Positions 51,950 through 61,096 of a DNA stretch of 64,000 nt are shown in pieces. The notes below the pieces were generated by a model, which saw nothing but the letters and a program-made list of their open reading frames with translations, was not told the DNA's origin and ran no database searches. The DNA is from Microbacterium salitolerans (GTDB taxonomy: Bacteria; Actinomycetota; Actinomycetes; Actinomycetales; Microbacteriaceae): assembly GCF_019720895.1 (NCBI RefSeq), contig NZ_JAHKSH010000004.1:248001-312000 (forward strand), in the 5' to 3' direction. How positions within the stretch are numbered: the stretch's first letter is position 1; each line of letters opens with the position of its first letter. The position numbers and the translations under genes are program-made.

Positions 51950-54765
51950 CCGGAACGGTAAGCGGCCCGCGCGTCACACGCGACACCTGGGAGGGCGAGT
52001 CCCGGCCCGCCGCCGACGACCTGCCGCGCGGGTCCTTCGTCGCCCGCTGGTCGCTCGCCTGGCGCATGGCATGGCGGCAGGTGAGGCGGTCCTGGCCGTC
52101 GAGCCTGCTCATCGCCGCCCTCGTGTTCCTCCCGATGGCGGGCGTCTCGGCCGCCGCGGTCTACTCCGCCAGCCTCGAGCCCACGCCCGGGGAGCAGGCG
52201 ACGGTCGAGCTCGGCCACGCGGACGCGTGGGCGACGACGCTCGGCGGGTCCGACCCGACGCAGCGGCAGTACCTGGATGAGCCGCACTGGGTGGAGGTCG
52301 ACACCGACCCCGAGACGGGCGACCCCGTGAACGAGCCGGGTCCGCTGCCCGACGATCCCCGCGCGCTGCTTCCCGCCGACGACGTCCTCGCGCTGACGAC
52401 GACGACCTCGATCGTCGAGACGGCCGACGGGCTGACGTCGATGACCACGACGATCGGGCGCGCGTGGGATCCGCGCCTCGAGGGCCGATACGAGCTCCTC
52501 GAGGGGCGAGCGCCGGCAGACCGGTCGGAGATCATGGCCACGCGCAGCGCGCTCGCCCGCATCGGCGCCGAGGTCGGCGACTCCATGACGATGACGGATC
52601 CCGCCGACACCGTCCGCGTGGTCGGGGTGCTGGAGTCGCGACTGGAGCCGGAGGAGTCCGAGCACCTCTTCGTGTCCCGCGACGCCGCGGCGGCCGATGC
52701 TGACGTGACCACTCAGGGGCAGACGCTCTGGTTCGCCTTCGACTGGTCGCCGACGCCCGACGAGGTCTTCGCGCTCAACGCGGACGGCATCGTCGTCTAC
52801 GCCCGCGACCTCGTGCACGCTCCGGGCGAGCACGCGTCTCCCGAGTTCGACGCGACGAGCGGAAGCGCCTGGGCGATGTTCTCGGTCGCGATGGCCGGAC
52901 TCGTCTTCTGCGTCTACATCGTGCTGCTGCTCGCCGGCGCCGCCTTCTCGGTCAGCGCCCGCCGCCAGCAGCGCGCGCTCGCGATCACCGCCAGCGTCGG
53001 CGCGGCGCGCGGCGACGTCTTCCGCATCGTCCTCCTCCAGGGCACGCTGCTCGGATTCGCGGGAGGCGCACTCGGGGTCGCGGCCGGCATCGGATTCGGC
53101 GCCGCTGCGCTCGATATCTTCAGCGACGGATCCGTGTACACCGGCTGGGGTCTCCACGTCCCATGGCTGATCCTCGTGGCGCTCGTCGTCTTCGCCGGCG
53201 CGGTCGGCACGCTCGCCGCCCTCATGCCCGCGCGTGCCGCGACCCGCGGCGATGTGCTCGCGGCGCTGCGCGGTGCGCGGAAGCCCGTCTCCGTCGACGC
53301 GAAGCGCCCCGTGTGGGGCCTCGCCCTGATGATCGCCGGACTCGCGATCGTCGTCGCCGGCGTCATCGGCCTCATCGCCATGTACAACGCCCCCGGCGAC
53401 CCCGGTGCCTGGGGCCGCCAGCTGGCGTACGCGGCGGGCGCGATCGCCATGATGGTCGGCCCGCTCCTGCTGCAGATCGGCGTGATCCTCGCCGGGCACT
53501 GGCTCATCGCGCGCCTCTCGCGGATCCTCTCCCGGATCGGACTGGGCGCGCGGATCGCCAGCAGGGACGCCGTCGCGAACCCGAGTCGGATCGTGCCGTC
53601 GTTCGGCGCCATCGCGGCGTGCGCGTTCCTCGCGGCGGCGGCGCTCGGCGGGACCACGCTGCTCGTGATGTCCCTGGCATCCTCCACGACCTACGCCGCG
53701 GCGCCGGGCGACGCGTATGCGTACATCACGACGACCGAGGAGGACGCCGCAGCCGTCATCGCCGATGCCGAGCAGCTCTTCGACGACGCCGGCGCGGAGA
53801 GCACAGGAGTCGTCGAGACGCGGCACTACGGGGAGACGGCCGAGGAGAGCGGTCGCGATCTCCAGGCCGAGGCGGCGTGCGATGACGACTGCGTCCCTGC
53901 CGTGCCCTCGTGGGTGACAGCGGCCGTGGTCTCCGCGGATAACGTGGAGGCCGTGCTCGGGCAGGACGTCGACGACGCGATCCTGCGGGACTACGCCGCG
54001 GGCGGCGCGATCACCACGGCGTCGGAGTTCCTGCAGGACGACGATTCGATCGTCCTGCGCGAGTGGCTCGACGCCGACCTGTACGCGGAGGACGGCGTCG
54101 CCGAATCGGTCGCACGACACGAGGTCGCGGGTGCGTACGTCGACATCGGTCGCCCGGCGGAGATGTCCGTCTACCTGTCTCCGTCCGCCGCCGCGGACAT
54201 CGGATTCGCGACGACCCCGTCACGCGTCGTCGCCCACTTCGAGCCGGGCATCGCACCCGCCCAGAGCGACCAGCTCACGGCAGGCGCCGACACGCTCAAC
54301 GCCCAGAGCCAGGCGGCCGGCAGCGAGGCGTACGTGTCGCCGGCCGTCCAGCAGGGTCCGCCGCAGGCCGGCCCGTGGCTCGCCTTGATCCTCGGGGCCG
54401 TGACCGTGCTCGTCGTCGGCGCCAGCGCCGTCGCACTCGGCCTCTCGCGCGTCGAGCGGCGCGCCGACGACGCCACGCTGACGGCCGTGGGCGCCTCCCC
54501 GCAGATCCGTCGCAGCGTGAGCTTCTGGCAGGCGCTGGTCGTCACGGGCTTCGGCTGCGTCACGGGAGCCGTCGCGGGCGTGATCCCGGCGCTCGGCGCC
54601 ATCATGATCCTCGACCGGACAGCCGGAAGCGCGACGATGTACGGCGAGCTCCCCTGGGTGCTCTACGGCGTGCTCGCCGTCGCCCTGCCTCTCGCAATCG
54701 CCGCCGTGAGCTGGATCATCCCGCCGCGCGCGCCGGATCTCACCCGACGCACCGCGATCGCATAG
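51946..54765 (+). CDS. FtsX-type ABC transporter permease
   Basis: 939 residues. First helix about 52-72, external MacB-like domain about 75-300, a three-helix FtsX block (about 310-430), extra helices (about 460-525), a second external domain (about 590-805) with two cysteine pairs, and a final FtsX block (about 810-935). Duplicated FtsX halves in one chain suggest it works as the whole permease. Controlled by PadR. Substrate unknown: antimicrobial peptide or lipid export are the usual roles for this type. Confidence 0.93.
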   Translation: MTGTVSGPRVTRDTWEGESRPAADDLPRGSFVARWSLAWRMAWRQVRRSWPSSLLIAALVFLPMAGVSAAAVYSASLEPTPGEQATVELGHADAWATTLGGSDPTQRQYLDEPHWVEVDTDPETGDPVNEPGPLPDDPRALLPADDVLALTTTTSIVETADGLTSMTTTIGRAWDPRLEGRYELLEGRAPADRSEIMATRSALARIGAEVGDSMTMTDPADTVRVVGVLESRLEPEESEHLFVSRDAAAADADVTTQGQTLWFAFDWSPTPDEVFALNADGIVVYARDLVHAPGEHASPEFDATSGSAWAMFSVAMAGLVFCVYIVLLLAGAAFSVSARRQQRALAITASVGAARGDVFRIVLLQGTLLGFAGGALGVAAGIGFGAAALDIFSDGSVYTGWGLHVPWLILVALVVFAGAVGTLAALMPARAATRGDVLAALRGARKPVSVDAKRPVWGLALMIAGLAIVVAGVIGLIAMYNAPGDPGAWGRQLAYAAGAIAMMVGPLLLQIGVILAGHWLIARLSRILSRIGLGARIASRDAVANPSRIVPSFGAIAACAFLAAAALGGTTLLVMSLASSTTYAAAPGDAYAYITTTEEDAAAVIADAEQLFDDAGAESTGVVETRHYGETAEESGRDLQAEAACDDDCVPAVPSWVTAAVVSADNVEAVLGQDVDDAILRDYAAGGAITTASEFLQDDDSIVLREWLDADLYAEDGVAESVARHEVAGAYVDIGRPAEMSVYLSPSAAADIGFATTPSRVVAHFEPGIAPAQSDQLTAGADTLNAQSQAAGSEAYVSPAVQQGPPQAGPWLALILGAVTVLVVGASAVALGLSRVERRADDATLTAVGASPQIRRSVSFWQALVVTGFGCVTGAVAGVIPALGAIMILDRTAGSATMYGELPWVLYGVLAVALPLAIAAVSWIIPPRAPDLTRRTAIA

Positions 54766-54780
54766 GCGCTCCACCCGACC

Positions 54781-54819
54781 CGTGGAACCCGCGTCTTTTG
54801 GGGAGACGCGGGCTCCACG
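54781..54819 (+). terminator. Terminator of the PadR-ABC operon
   Basis: A 16-pair stem with one mismatch (54781-54796 with 54804-54819) and a 7-base loop, 15 bases after the permease stop. Confidence 0.85.
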
Positions 54820-54833
54820 CACCCCGACCCGCA

Positions 54834-54839
54834 TAGGAT
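54834..54839 (+). promoter_or_regulatory. -10 box TAGGAT of the coiled-coil protein
   Basis: TAGGAT ends 6 nt before the ATG at 54846; no ribosome site. It lies directly after the operon terminator, so it is an independent promoter. Confidence 0.5.
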
Positions 54840-54845
54840 CGAGAC

Positions 54846-56171
54846 ATGGTGTTCTGGGGCAAGAGGAAGCGCGACGAGCAGTCCGAGCGGGACGCTGCCG
54901 ACGAGAATCTCGCGGTGCACGCGCAGAAGTCGCTCGTCGCGACCGACGAGAGGATCCGCACGACGCGGGACGAGCTCGAATTCGCCTCCGCCGAGCTCGG
55001 CGACGCCGCGACGAAGGACCTGCGCGACGGCCTCGAGGCCGTCGCGGCCCACATGCGAGAAGCGTTCGAGCTGCACCAGCTGAACCACGATCATCTCCCC
55101 GACACGCCCGAGGAGCTCCGCACTCGCAACGCCCGCATCGTGCAGCTCTGCGAGTGGGCGGAGGACGTCCTCGATGAGCGCACCGAGGTGCTGCGCGAGC
55201 GCATCGAGAAGATCCGCGATGCTCCGCAGACCCTCGAGCGCGTGCGACAGGAGGCCGAGCAGCTCGCCGAGCGTCTGCCCGCCGCCGAGGAGGCGATCGA
55301 GCGCCTCACCCAGCGCTACTCCACCGAGGCGATCCATCGTGTGGGTGCGAACCCCGCCGAAGCGCGCCAGCTGATCGAGTTCGCCCGCCACTCGTCCGAT
55401 GTCGCGCAGCGACGCCGAGACGCCGCCCGCCGAGACGATGCGATGGTCGCGGTCGAGACCGCGACCGAGGCGGTGCGCCGCGCGCGCGCCATCCTCGACG
55501 CCGTGGACGACTTCGAGATCGAGGCGATGCGCGCGCAGACGACCCTCTCCGAAGTCGTCGCCGACTCCCGGGGCGATATCCGCGAGGCGCGCTCCGAGAA
55601 CCAGACCGCGCGGGTGACGCAGGCGATCGCCGAGCTCGAGACGGCGATCTCGGGGCTCAGCGCTCCCGGCACCCCCAACGACCCGTTCACCGAGCTCGCC
55701 TACGTGAGCGAGAAGAACGCCGCCCTGGACGCCGCGCGCGAGCGCGCCGCGCGCAACGTGCCGTCGATCGAGCACGTCCGGCATGACGTCGACGCCGCCG
55801 ACCGCGCGATCACGCACGCGCGCAGCCTCATCGAGGGACACCGCGGGCTCGTCGGCGCTGACGCTCGCACCCGACTCGCGGAGGCCGAGCGCGTGCGCAT
55901 CGACGCCGGCACGCTCGTCGCCGACGAGGACACGCGGGAACACGCGCAGCAGCTCTCGCGACGAGCCGGTCAGCTCGCGAACGAGGCCATGCAGCTCGCG
56001 CAGCGCGACATCGACTCCTCACGGCGCGACGACTGGGGCGGCGACATGTTCGGCGGCGGACGGGGTCGCGGCTACGGGGGCATGGGCGGCGGGATGGGCG
56101 GCGGCAACATGATCGGCGGCCTCATCGGCGGCGCGCTCCTCGGCGGCCTCATCGGCGACATCTTCGACTGA
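54846..56171 (+). CDS. Coiled-coil protein with glycine-zipper C-terminus
   Basis: 441 residues, rich in Ala, Arg and Glu, with long amphipathic helices (about 20-385) typical of the region that follows the TPM phosphatase domain in actinobacterial TPM proteins; the TPM domain itself is absent. The C-terminus (about 400-441) is glycine-rich (GYGGMGGGMGGGN) ending in the glycine zipper IGGLIGGALLGGLIGD, which could insert into membranes. No signal peptide, so this tail would be a C-terminal anchor. Function unknown. May form a membrane-tethered fibre. Confidence 0.78.
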   Translation: MVFWGKRKRDEQSERDAADENLAVHAQKSLVATDERIRTTRDELEFASAELGDAATKDLRDGLEAVAAHMREAFELHQLNHDHLPDTPEELRTRNARIVQLCEWAEDVLDERTEVLRERIEKIRDAPQTLERVRQEAEQLAERLPAAEEAIERLTQRYSTEAIHRVGANPAEARQLIEFARHSSDVAQRRRDAARRDDAMVAVETATEAVRRARAILDAVDDFEIEAMRAQTTLSEVVADSRGDIREARSENQTARVTQAIAELETAISGLSAPGTPNDPFTELAYVSEKNAALDAARERAARNVPSIEHVRHDVDAADRAITHARSLIEGHRGLVGADARTRLAEAERVRIDAGTLVADEDTREHAQQLSRRAGQLANEAMQLAQRDIDSSRRDDWGGDMFGGGRGRGYGGMGGGMGGGNMIGGLIGGALLGGLIGDIFD

Positions 56172-56223
56172 GACGCCCGCGTCACCCGAAGTCATCCCCG
56201 GCGCCACGTCACGACGACACTCG

Positions 56224-56229
56224 TAGAAT
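56224..56229 (+). promoter_or_regulatory. -10 box TAGAAT of the DUF1684 gene
   Basis: TAGAAT is 7 nt before the GTG at 56237, favouring that codon over the in-frame GTG at 56231. Confidence 0.5.
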
Positions 56230-56236
56230 CGTGCGT

Positions 56237-56923
56237 GTGAATGAATCATCCCCGCGGGCCGCATGGCACGCCTGGCACACCGGGCGCATGGAGAAGCTCG
56301 TCTCCCCCCAGGGCAACCTCGCGCTGATCGAGACGCGATGGCTGCCGCACGGCGAGACTCCCGATGTCTCCGCGGCGCGCGCAGACCTCCCCGACACGGT
56401 GCAGATCACGACGCTCACCCGCGAGAACATCGACACGGGCGCTCCGGAGCACGGTCTGCGGTTCTGGGACTCGGCATCCGACGCGATCCGCCGCTTCGAG
56501 ACCGTCGACGTCTTCCCCTTCGCGCCGGAATGGGTCATCGATGCACGCTTCGAGCCGGCTCCCGACGGACACACCGTCGCGTTCGAGCACCTCCGCGACA
56601 ACGGCGGATCTCGCGAGAAGGCGGTTCCCGGCACCATCCACGCGACGATCGACGGTCGCGAATACCAGCTGAGCGCGTTCGACGACGACGGCACCCTCCT
56701 GCTCGTGTTCGGCGACCCGACGAACGGATCCGAGACCTACGGCGCGGGTCGGTTCCTGTTCGTCGACCAGCCGGAAGCCGGGCGCGTCACGCTCGACTTC
56801 AACCGCGCCTTCGTTCCTCCCTGCGGTTTCAGCGACCAGTACAACTGCCCCATGCCGCCGTTCCAGAACCGCCTGCACCTCGCCGTGACCGCAGGCGAGA
56901 AGACGCCGCGCATCCGCGACTGA
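56237..56923 (+). CDS. DUF1684 family protein
   Basis: 228 residues from GTG 56237. The C-terminal block LDFNRAFVPPCGFSDQYNC followed by PMPPFQNRLHLAVTAGEK, and the central beta-rich domain (DGREYQLSAFDDDG, FLFVDQPEAGRVTLDF), define the DUF1684 family, for which no enzyme activity is established. The N-terminal WHAWHTGRMEKLVSPQGNLAL fits. It is 28 bases before the ABC importer genes and could be co-transcribed. Confidence 0.9.
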   Translation: MNESSPRAAWHAWHTGRMEKLVSPQGNLALIETRWLPHGETPDVSAARADLPDTVQITTLTRENIDTGAPEHGLRFWDSASDAIRRFETVDVFPFAPEWVIDARFEPAPDGHTVAFEHLRDNGGSREKAVPGTIHATIDGREYQLSAFDDDGTLLLVFGDPTNGSETYGAGRFLFVDQPEAGRVTLDFNRAFVPPCGFSDQYNCPMPPFQNRLHLAVTAGEKTPRIRD

Positions 56924-56951
56924 GCCCCTCCCTCCTGCAGAAAGACCTCCC

Positions 56952-58490
56952 ATGCGCATCGCCTCGCCCGCCCTCACGGCCGCCGCCGCCCTGTCGGCCG
57001 TCCTCGTCCTCGCGTCCTGCTCGCCGTCCGGCACGCAGGATCCGCCCGCTGGAGGAGACGCCCCCGCGGCCGCTCCGGCCGACCCCGACGCGACGGTCAA
57101 CATCGGGTCGATGTACGAGCCGCAGAATCTCGACAACACGTCGGGCGGCGGTCAGGGCGTGACCGAAGCGCTCACGGGCAACGTCTACGAGGGCCTCTTC
57201 CGGCTCGCCGACTCGGGCGAGGTCGAGCCCCTCCTCGCCGCCTCGCACGAGATGTCGGAGGACGGTCTCACCTACACCTTCACCCTGCAGGAGGGCGTGA
57301 CGTTCCACGGCGGGGATCCGCTGACGGCCGAGGACGTCGTCTTCTCGATCGAGAAGGTCATCGCCGACGACTCGCAGTCGGCGCGCAAGAGCCAGCTCGA
57401 GGTCATCGACACCGTCACCGCGACCTCCGACAGCACGGTCGAGGTCACGCTCAGCGAGCCGTCGATCTCGTTCCTCTACAACCTCACGTACGTGTGGATC
57501 GTGAACGCGTCGTTCGAAGGCGATCGCAAGGCGGCCGCCGACGGCACCGGTCCGTACACGCTGGGCCAGTGGAGCCGCGGATCCGCGCTGAGCCTCGCGC
57601 GAAGCGACGACTACTGGGGCGAGCAGGCGGCGAACGCCGGGGTGGTCTTCCACTACTTCAGCGACGCGACGGCCCTCAACAACGCGCTCCTCACGAACGC
57701 CGTCGACATCGTCACGAGCCAGCAGTCGCCCGACGGCCTCGCGCAGTTCGAGGCGACCGACCAGTACACGATCAGCGACGGCGACTCGACGACGAAGCTC
57801 CTCCTCGCCTTCAACGACGCCGAGGAGCCCTTCGACGACCCGAAGGTGCGCCAGGCCGTCTCCTACGCCATCGACGACGAGAAGCTCCTCGAATCGGTGT
57901 GGGGCGAGTACGGCACGCTCATCGGATCGATGGTCCCCCCGACGGACCCCTGGTACGAGGATCTCACCAGCGAGGATCCGTACGACCCCGAGCGCTCGCG
58001 CGAGCTGCTCGAGGAGGCGGGGCTGGAGGGCGGCTTCACCTTCACGCTCGACACCCCGAACTACAGCCCCCACCCCACGGCGGCGACGTTCATCCAGTCG
58101 CAGCTCGACGACGTGGGCATCACCGTGGAGATCAACACGATCACGGCCGACGAGTGGTACACGAAGGTGTATCAGAACCGCGACTTCGACGCGACGATGC
58201 AGGAGCACGTCAACGACCGCGACCTCGTCTGGTACGGCGACCCCGACTTCTACTGGGGCTACGACGACCCGGACGTGCAGGAGTGGACGAAGCAGTCCGA
58301 GCTCGTCACGAGCGAGGCCGAGCAGACCGAGCTGCTGAAGCTCGCCGCCCGCCGCACCGCGGAGGACGCCGCGAGCGAGTGGCTGTACCTCTACCCGCAG
58401 ATCGTGGTGGCGACGAACGCCGTCTCCGGCTACCCGATCAACGGCCTCAACTCGCAGTTCTTCGCGTACGGCATCGAGAAGGCCGAGTGA
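56952..58490 (+). CDS. Peptide/nickel ABC transporter substrate-binding lipoprotein
   Basis: 512 residues. Lipobox VLVLASC puts the lipid on Cys23, then an Ala/Pro linker and a family-5 solute-binding protein (NIGSMYEPQNLDNTSGG, GNVYEGLFRLADSGEVEPLLA, FTLQEGVTFHGGDPLTAEDVVFS split over two motifs). Binds a peptide, glycoside or other compact ligand outside the membrane. First gene of a five-gene importer. Confidence 0.94.
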   Translation: MRIASPALTAAAALSAVLVLASCSPSGTQDPPAGGDAPAAAPADPDATVNIGSMYEPQNLDNTSGGGQGVTEALTGNVYEGLFRLADSGEVEPLLAASHEMSEDGLTYTFTLQEGVTFHGGDPLTAEDVVFSIEKVIADDSQSARKSQLEVIDTVTATSDSTVEVTLSEPSISFLYNLTYVWIVNASFEGDRKAAADGTGPYTLGQWSRGSALSLARSDDYWGEQAANAGVVFHYFSDATALNNALLTNAVDIVTSQQSPDGLAQFEATDQYTISDGDSTTKLLLAFNDAEEPFDDPKVRQAVSYAIDDEKLLESVWGEYGTLIGSMVPPTDPWYEDLTSEDPYDPERSRELLEEAGLEGGFTFTLDTPNYSPHPTAATFIQSQLDDVGITVEINTITADEWYTKVYQNRDFDATMQEHVNDRDLVWYGDPDFYWGYDDPDVQEWTKQSELVTSEAEQTELLKLAARRTAEDAASEWLYLYPQIVVATNAVSGYPINGLNSQFFAYGIEKAE

Positions 58491-58497
58491 TGCGGGC

Positions 58498-59463
58498 GTG
58501 ACGCGCTACCTGCTGCGGCGCGCGGCGTTCCTCGTCGTCTCGCTCGTCCTCGCGAGCGTCGTCCTGTTCCTCCTCCTGCGGGTGCTCCCGGGCGACCCGG
58601 CCAACGCGCTCACGAACGTCGGGGCGACGGAGGAGCAGATCGAGGCGGCCCGCCAGCAGGTCGGTTCCGACCTGCCCCTCCACGAGCAGTTCCTCACGTG
58701 GATCGCCGGCGTCTGGACGGGCGACCTCGGGAACTCGTTCGTGAGCGGGCTCCCCGTCGCCGACGAGGTCGTGCAGCGGCTCGCCGTCACTCTCCCGCTC
58801 ACCCTCATCGCGTTCGTCGTCGCGATCGCGATCGCCGTCCCCTGCGGCTACGTGGCCGCGGTCCGCGCGCGCGCATGGTACGGATCCGCCCTCAACGCCG
58901 TCGCGCAGCTCGGCATCGCGGTTCCCGTGTTCTGGCTCGGCATGGTCCTGATCGTCGTCTTCGCCCTCCACCTGCGCATCCTGCCGGCGGGCGGCTTCCC
59001 TCTCACCGGCTGGCAGGATCCGCTGACGGCCGCGATCGACCTCGTCCTGCCGGTCGCCACGATCGCGATCGTCATGAGCGCATCGCTCATCCGCTACGTG
59101 CGCTCGGCGGTCCTCGACGTCTCCGGAAGCGACTACGTGCGCACGGCACGGGCGATGGGTGCCTCCTTCGGCGAGGCGATGCGCCGCCACGGCATGCGCA
59201 ACGCGGCCGTCCCCGTCGTCGCAGTCCTCGGCATCGAGCTCGCATCCACGCTGCTCGGCGCCGTCGTCGTCGAGCAGGTGTTCGCGCTTCCCGGGCTCGG
59301 CTCCCTGCTCGTGACGGGCATCGCGCAGCACGACTACCCCGTGATCCAGGGAGTGCTCTTCGTGTCGACGCTCGCCGTCCTGATCATCGGGTTCGCCGCG
59401 GACATCGCGCAGCGGATCATCGACCCGCGACTTCGCGGCCGTCTCTCGGAGGCCACGGCATGA
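58498..59463 (+). CDS. ABC transporter permease (DppB type)
   Basis: 321 residues, six spans. YLLRRAAFLVVSLVLASVV at the N-terminus, LFLLLRVLPGDPA, the EAA-like DYVRTARAMGASFGEAMRRH and the ending RIIDPRLRG are DppB/OppB hallmarks. GTG start 7 bases after the lipoprotein stop; the stop overlaps the next gene (ATGA). Confidence 0.94.
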   Translation: MTRYLLRRAAFLVVSLVLASVVLFLLLRVLPGDPANALTNVGATEEQIEAARQQVGSDLPLHEQFLTWIAGVWTGDLGNSFVSGLPVADEVVQRLAVTLPLTLIAFVVAIAIAVPCGYVAAVRARAWYGSALNAVAQLGIAVPVFWLGMVLIVVFALHLRILPAGGFPLTGWQDPLTAAIDLVLPVATIAIVMSASLIRYVRSAVLDVSGSDYVRTARAMGASFGEAMRRHGMRNAAVPVVAVLGIELASTLLGAVVVEQVFALPGLGSLLVTGIAQHDYPVIQGVLFVSTLAVLIIGFAADIAQRIIDPRLRGRLSEATA

Positions 59464-60296
59464 GCCGCCGCGTCGTCACACTCGCGGTCGGCACGATCCT
59501 CACCGCGTCGATCGCCGCGATCGCGCTCGTCTCGCTCGTGTGGCTCCCCCATCCGATCGACGACACGTCCGGCGGCCGTCTTGTGCCGCCCGGAACCGAC
59601 GGCTACCTCTTCGGCACCGACACGCTCGGCCGCGACCTCACCACGCAGTTCATGATCGGCGCGCGCGTCGCGATGCTCACGGGCATCGGCGCCGTCGCGA
59701 TCGCCGCCGCGATCGGCATCGTCGTCGGCATCGTCGCGGCCTTCGCGCAGGGGTGGCTCGACGACACCCTCGCGGCGCTGCTCGACATCCTCATCGCCTT
59801 CCCCACACTGCTGCTCGCGATGCTCATCGTCGCAGCGCAGCCGGCGACGCTGTGGACGGCGATCCTCGCGATCGGACTCGCGCAGAGCGCCATCATCGCG
59901 CGCCTCACGCGGATCCTCGTCCGGCGCATCCTCGCGAGCGACTACGTCACGGCCGCGCGCACCTCGGGCACGGGCCCTCTGGGCATCGTGGTGGGCCACG
60001 TGCTGCCGAACATCTGGACGACGCTCGCGGTGAGCCTCGCGCTGCAGTTCGGACTCGCCGTGCTCGCCGAAGCGAGCCTCTCGTATCTCGGTCTCGGCGC
60101 GCCGCCGCCCAACGCCTCCTGGGGCCGCCTGCTGCAGGAGGCCCAGCAGACCGTGCTCGTGGCGCCGATGGGCGCGATCGTTCCGGGCGTTCTGCTCATC
60201 GTCCTCGTCATCGGAGTGAATCTCATCGCCGACGGCCTGCGCGATGCGCTCGACCCCACGCTCCCCGGCGCCCGTCGCAAGGAGGTCGCCCGATGA
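59460..60296 (+). CDS. ABC transporter permease (DppC type)
   Basis: 278 residues. GTDTLGRDLTTQFMIGARVA after the first span, DYVTAARTSGTGPLGIVVGH as the EAA loop and LSYLGLGAPPPNASWGRLL near the C-terminus are DppC signatures. Four-base overlaps on both sides place it in the operon. Confidence 0.95.
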   Translation: MSRRVVTLAVGTILTASIAAIALVSLVWLPHPIDDTSGGRLVPPGTDGYLFGTDTLGRDLTTQFMIGARVAMLTGIGAVAIAAAIGIVVGIVAAFAQGWLDDTLAALLDILIAFPTLLLAMLIVAAQPATLWTAILAIGLAQSAIIARLTRILVRRILASDYVTAARTSGTGPLGIVVGHVLPNIWTTLAVSLALQFGLAVLAEASLSYLGLGAPPPNASWGRLLQEAQQTVLVAPMGAIVPGVLLIVLVIGVNLIADGLRDALDPTLPGARRKEVAR

Positions 60297-61096
60297 CCGC
60301 GCCGCTCCTGGTCGTCGACGGCCTGACCGTCCGCGCGGGCGAGACTCCCCTGGTCGACGACCTGTCATTCACCCTCGACGCCGGCGAGCGCGTCGGCCTC
60401 ATCGGCGAATCCGGATCCGGCAAATCGCTCACCACCCTCGCGATCCTCGGTCTCCTCCCCGACGGTCTCACCGCGTCCGGGTCGGTCTCGCTCGACGGCG
60501 TGGAGGTCGTGGGCGCTCGCGAACGCGACCTCGTCCGAGTGCGGGGGCGCGGGGCCGCTCCCGTCTTCCAGGAGCCCCGCACGGCTCTGGATCCGCTCAT
60601 GCGCGTCGGACGACAGATCGCGCAGCCGCTGCGCCGCCATCGCGGACTCTCCGGTCGCGAGCTCTCGGACGCCGTGCGGCAGCTCGTTGCGCAGGTCGCG
60701 CTCGACGACGTCGACCGCATCGTGCGCGCATTCCCCCACGAGCTGTCCGGCGGCCAGCGCCAGCGCGTCGCCCTCGCGATCGCCCTCGCGGCGGATCCGC
60801 TGCTCCTCATCGCCGATGAGCCGACGACGGCGCTCGACGTCTCGGTGCAGGCCGAGATGCTCGACCTCATCGATCGCGTCGCCCGCGAACGCGACATGGC
60901 CGTGCTGTTCGTCAGTCATGACCTCGCCGTCGTCTCGCAGATCGCGACCGACGGCATCGTGATGCGCACGGGTCGCGCCGTCGAACGCGGTCCGCTCGAC
61001 AGGCTCCTCCGGGATCCGCAGCACGACTACACGATCCGCCTGCTCGAGAGCGCGCGGCGCTTCGAGGAGGCCCTCGAGAGGAGGATGCGCGGATGA
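60293..61096 (+). CDS. ABC transporter ATP-binding protein (DppD type)
   Basis: 267 residues. Walker A GESGSGKSLTTLAIL, Q-loop PVFQEPRTALDPLMRVG, signature LSGGQRQRVALAIAL, Walker B LLIADEPTTALDVSVQ and H-loop SHDLAVV, all in the DppD style. The short C-terminus lacks the four-cysteine cluster of full-length DppD proteins. Overlaps both neighbours by 4 bases. Confidence 0.95.
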   Translation: MTAPLLVVDGLTVRAGETPLVDDLSFTLDAGERVGLIGESGSGKSLTTLAILGLLPDGLTASGSVSLDGVEVVGARERDLVRVRGRGAAPVFQEPRTALDPLMRVGRQIAQPLRRHRGLSGRELSDAVRQLVAQVALDDVDRIVRAFPHELSGGQRQRVALAIALAADPLLLIADEPTTALDVSVQAEMLDLIDRVARERDMAVLFVSHDLAVVSQIATDGIVMRTGRAVERGPLDRLLRDPQHDYTIRLLESARRFEEALERRMRG

